NCBI GenBank assembly: GCA_902496595.1
Contig: CABVBV010000096.1
Span: 1-8,076, forward strand
DNA from: an uncultured Eubacteriales bacterium
Lineage (GTDB): Bacteria > Bacillota > Clostridia > Oscillospirales > Oscillospiraceae
Direction: 5' to 3'
Length of the DNA: 8,076 nt
A program made the translations under genes and the position numbers. Positions 5,815-8,076 of the stretch are shown here, piece after piece; position 1 is the stretch's first letter, and every line of letters begins with the position of its first letter. The notes under the pieces were generated by a model, which did no database searches, had not been told where the DNA came from, and saw nothing but the letters and a program-made list of their open reading frames with translations.

Positions 5815-7998
5815 ATGAAATCTAAAACTGTCAAATTGATCTTCACAGCCCTGGCGTTCTGCCTCATAATCTCCATCCTCGCCATGGGCGCTTTCGCATC
5901 GGGCAAGACACCAGAGGAACAGCCGACGGATACTGATTCCTCGTCTGGGTCGACGAAGTACACAATAACGTGCAGTTCGACTGTAAATGGCAGTATCTCA
6001 GCAAACAAAAGTACCGCCGAAGCGGGAGATTCAGTGGTCGTCACGGTCACGCCTGCCGATGGCTATGGTGCAAAGTCTGTATACTATACAGCTAACAGTA
6101 CGCAAACTACCATATCACGGAGTTATGCATCAGAACAATATTCTTTTATAATGCCTGCCGCAGAGGTTGTCATTGGCGCAAATTTTGAGAAAACCTACAA
6201 TCTGACTTTAAATGTTGAACCTGCAAATTCCGGCGCCGTCACAACAACGGATCTTGTTCCGTTTGAAAACGACACGGTGTGGTTGTCTGTCAAGTCAAAC
6301 GAAGGTTACGTTATTGATTCTGTGAAAGCGAAAACTGACAACGGCAACACCCTCAATATAGGCGTTAACCCCGGGAGTACAATTAGCTATCCGTCTTTCT
6401 ATATGCCCGCAGCAAACGTCACCGTCACCGCTTATTTCAAGTCCGTTGCGTTGCACAGTGTCAGCGTCCTCAACACCGATGAGCACGGCGCTATCTATGC
6501 CAATCTGAATAGTGACGTCCCTACAGGGGCTACAGTTACCGTAACCGCGTGGCCCAAAGACGGCTATGTGCTGGACACGCTTACCGTCAAAGATGCGAGC
6601 AACAACAGCGTAAGCGTCAGCGGCACCGGGAACACAAGAACCTTCATAATGCCCGATTCGGATGTAACCGTGTCCGGAAAGTTTAAATCATCGGATGATT
6701 CCGAGTTCACGATAACCTGTGACCCGGTGAGCCATGGCACCGTCACCTGGAAGCCAAAGAAAGACAGCTATGAGTACAACGAATGGGTCAGGGTGACGGT
6801 GGAGCCGGAGCGCGACTATTATCTCCAGTCCTTGAAGATAAACGGCACAGTTGTCAAGACAAACGGCACATACTACGACTTCCAGATCCGCGAGGACGTC
6901 AATATCACCGCGACATTCACCAACAGACTGGGCGTCACGGTCAACTACAACGGCAGCGGGCTTTACGGTACGGTAAATATCTTCGACTACAACTGGAGCA
7001 GCGCGTCTTACTTTAAGTACAACGACTCCGTTTGGATAGAGTGCAAGCCCAAGGACGGCTATGCCGTTGACGAGGTGACGGTCACGGACGACGTAACCGG
7101 CCTGACCATCAGCACCTCCAAGAGCAGCTTTTACGACGACTGTTACAGCTTCACGATGCCCAGCCATCCGGTCACGGTGAACGTCAAGTTCGTCGTGGGC
7201 GAGCACAAGATCGAAATAGCCGAGACGAAGAACGGCAAAGTCACTGTCAGCCAGGAGAACGCCTCCGAAGACGACAGGATCATAGTCAGCGTCGAGCCGG
7301 ACAAGAACTACAAGCTCACGCTGCTCACCATCAAGACCGCCGACGGAGTCAAGGTGACTTACACCGAGTCGGCTATCAAGGAAAACACCTACTACTTCGA
7401 TATGCCCGACGCGGATGTCACGATCAGCGCAGTTTTCGGCTACGCGCTCGACTATATGCCCTTCACGGATGTCAAGAGCTACGACTGGTTCTATGACGCC
7501 GTGCAGTTCGTCTACGGCTCCGGCATCATGAACGGCGTTTCCGAAACCAGCTTCAGCCCCGACAGCGACATCACCAGAGGCATGGTCGTGACGATGCTCT
7601 GGCGTCTCGCGGGCGAGCCCTATGTCGGAGGCAGCTACTTCAACGACGTGCCCTCCGGTGAGTATTACAGCGTTGCCGTCGCGTGGTCTGCCAAGTACGG
7701 CATCGTCGACGGCGTCACCGAAACGACCTTCGGTGTGAACGCCTCCATCACCAGAGAGCAGCTGGCCGCCATCCTCTACCGCTACGCCAAGTGGATGGGT
7801 TACAGCACCCTCGGCAGCAGCCTCTCCGGCTACTCCGACGTGAACAGCATCAGCAGCTGGGCCAAGGACGCCATGGGCTGGGCCGTCAGGAACGGCATCA
7901 TCAGCGGCGTCACCACGACCAGGCTCAATCCCACCGGCACCGCCACCAGAGCCCAGGTCGCTCAGATGTTCCTGAACTTCTACGAATTTCTCAACTGA
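5815..7998 (+). CDS. Second secreted surface protein with six InlB-type repeats and three SLH domains (paralogue of its neighbour)
   Basis: A 727-residue protein. The ATG at 5815 has AGGAGG (5801-5806) 8 nt upstream. Residues 1-28 are a signal peptide (KSKTVK, hydrophobic core, cleavage after GAFA), followed by a short Thr/Ser/Glu-rich linker (about 30-47). Six repeats follow at about 48-124, 128-208, 213-290, 297-368, 372-459 and 463-541. Five end in MPxxxVxVxxxF; the fourth ends QIREDVNITATF, having lost Met-Pro. Three SLH domains lie at about 548-597, 607-657 and 672-722, with TRG, TRE and TRA motifs. The architecture matches the preceding gene domain for domain: both fourth repeats end in FTN and both sixth repeats lead into MPFTDV. 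This indicates tandem duplication of a whole gene. It is expected on the cell wall, held non-covalently by SLH domains. The N-terminal half is strongly diverged from its neighbour, as if facing different ligands. Whether it has its own promoter is unclear. No catalytic domain is visible. Confidence 0.93.
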   Translation: MKSKTVKLIFTALAFCLIISILAMGAFASGKTPEEQPTDTDSSSGSTKYTITCSSTVNGSISANKSTAEAGDSVVVTVTPADGYGAKSVYYTANSTQTTISRSYASEQYSFIMPAAEVVIGANFEKTYNLTLNVEPANSGAVTTTDLVPFENDTVWLSVKSNEGYVIDSVKAKTDNGNTLNIGVNPGSTISYPSFYMPAANVTVTAYFKSVALHSVSVLNTDEHGAIYANLNSDVPTGATVTVTAWPKDGYVLDTLTVKDASNNSVSVSGTGNTRTFIMPDSDVTVSGKFKSSDDSEFTITCDPVSHGTVTWKPKKDSYEYNEWVRVTVEPERDYYLQSLKINGTVVKTNGTYYDFQIREDVNITATFTNRLGVTVNYNGSGLYGTVNIFDYNWSSASYFKYNDSVWIECKPKDGYAVDEVTVTDDVTGLTISTSKSSFYDDCYSFTMPSHPVTVNVKFVVGEHKIEIAETKNGKVTVSQENASEDDRIIVSVEPDKNYKLTLLTIKTADGVKVTYTESAIKENTYYFDMPDADVTISAVFGYALDYMPFTDVKSYDWFYDAVQFVYGSGIMNGVSETSFSPDSDITRGMVVTMLWRLAGEPYVGGSYFNDVPSGEYYSVAVAWSAKYGIVDGVTETTFGVNASITREQLAAILYRYAKWMGYSTLGSSLSGYSDVNSISSWAKDAMGWAVRNGIISGVTTTRLNPTGTATRAQVAQMFLNFYEFLN

Positions 7999-8013
7999 CA
8001 CCGAAACCATGTG

Positions 8014-8049
8014 CAAGAGCCGGACGGTCGTTTGACCGTCCGGCGCTTG
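8014..8049. terminator. Inverted copy of the GC-rich hairpin after the second SLH protein
   Basis: GCCGGACGGTC (8019-8029) and GACCGTCCGGC (8034-8044) form an 11-bp stem with a GTTT loop. It is extended after one mismatch by CAAG (8014-8017) and CTTG (8046-8049). Positions 8014-8044 are the exact reverse complement of 5736-5766. On the plus strand no T-run follows, so it is a weak terminator for the SLH gene. On the minus strand the tail is CTCTTG, the same as after the first SLH gene, so it may serve a convergent gene beyond the window or act in both directions. The last 27 bases of the window show nothing else. Confidence 0.6.
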
Positions 8050-8076
8050 GCCACAGACCGGAAGCGAAAAGATGGC

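Noticed and set aside
3500..7998. Repeat-rich genes considered as a toxin or polymorphic-toxin system
   Set aside because: There is no toxin C-terminal domain, immunity gene, pre-toxin motif or secretion gene. The C-termini are SLH anchors, so ordinary surface proteins fit better.
6688..8016. Minus-strand open frames opposite the SLH genes (also 3872-4924)
   Set aside because: These are shadows of the plus-strand repeat proteins, rich in Val/Asp/Gly/His, and lack a plausible ribosome binding site or domain.

Overview
The window looks like a chromosomal segment of a GC-rich, strictly anaerobic Clostridia-type Firmicute, plausibly an Oscillospiraceae-like gut bacterium. This rests on a tRNA-Cys T-box leader, a short Gram-positive-type CysE, a flavodiiron protein, strong AGGAGG ribosome binding sites, and two secreted proteins with C-terminal S-layer homology (SLH) domains. 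The species cannot be named from the sequence alone.

Left half, minus strand (about 3369 down to 1): a consensus promoter (3341-3369) drives a T-box leader (about 3336-3088). Its Stem I specifier loop, antiterminator and terminator can all be traced base by base. The specifier is UGC (Cys), and the UGGA bulge fits the U73-CCA end of tRNA-Cys. Downstream come cysE (serine acetyltransferase, TTG start, 2935-2294) and cysS (cysteinyl-tRNA synthetase, 2278-869), 15 nt apart. Uncharged tRNA-Cys should therefore switch on both cysteine synthesis and cysteine charging. About 140 nt of GC-rich imperfect palindrome lie between the T-box terminator and cysE and look like an inserted repeat. Next comes an FprA-type flavodiiron protein (804-1, cut by the window edge). 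It has its own near-consensus promoter (844-872), whose -35 box overlaps the cysS stop codon, so it need not depend on the T-box.

Right half, plus strand (3426-8076): a divergent consensus promoter (3426-3454), overlapped by an 8-bp inverted repeat, drives the first of two tandem paralogous surface proteins (3500-5713 and 5815-7998). Each has a signal peptide, six InlB-B/Flg_new-like beta repeats ending in MPxxxVxVxxxF, and three C-terminal SLH domains. They are collinear duplicates: the SLH ends are nearly identical in places, while the N-terminal repeats are strongly diverged and AT-richer. Each gene is followed by the same GC-rich hairpin, but the second copy is the exact reverse complement of the first over 31 nt.

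I see no phage, transposase, CRISPR, tRNA or rRNA genes, and no clear evidence of an entirely new system. The points most worth following are the inverted hairpin pair, the palindromic insertion with a second copy of the antiterminator 3' strand, and the uneven divergence and base composition of the surface-protein pair.
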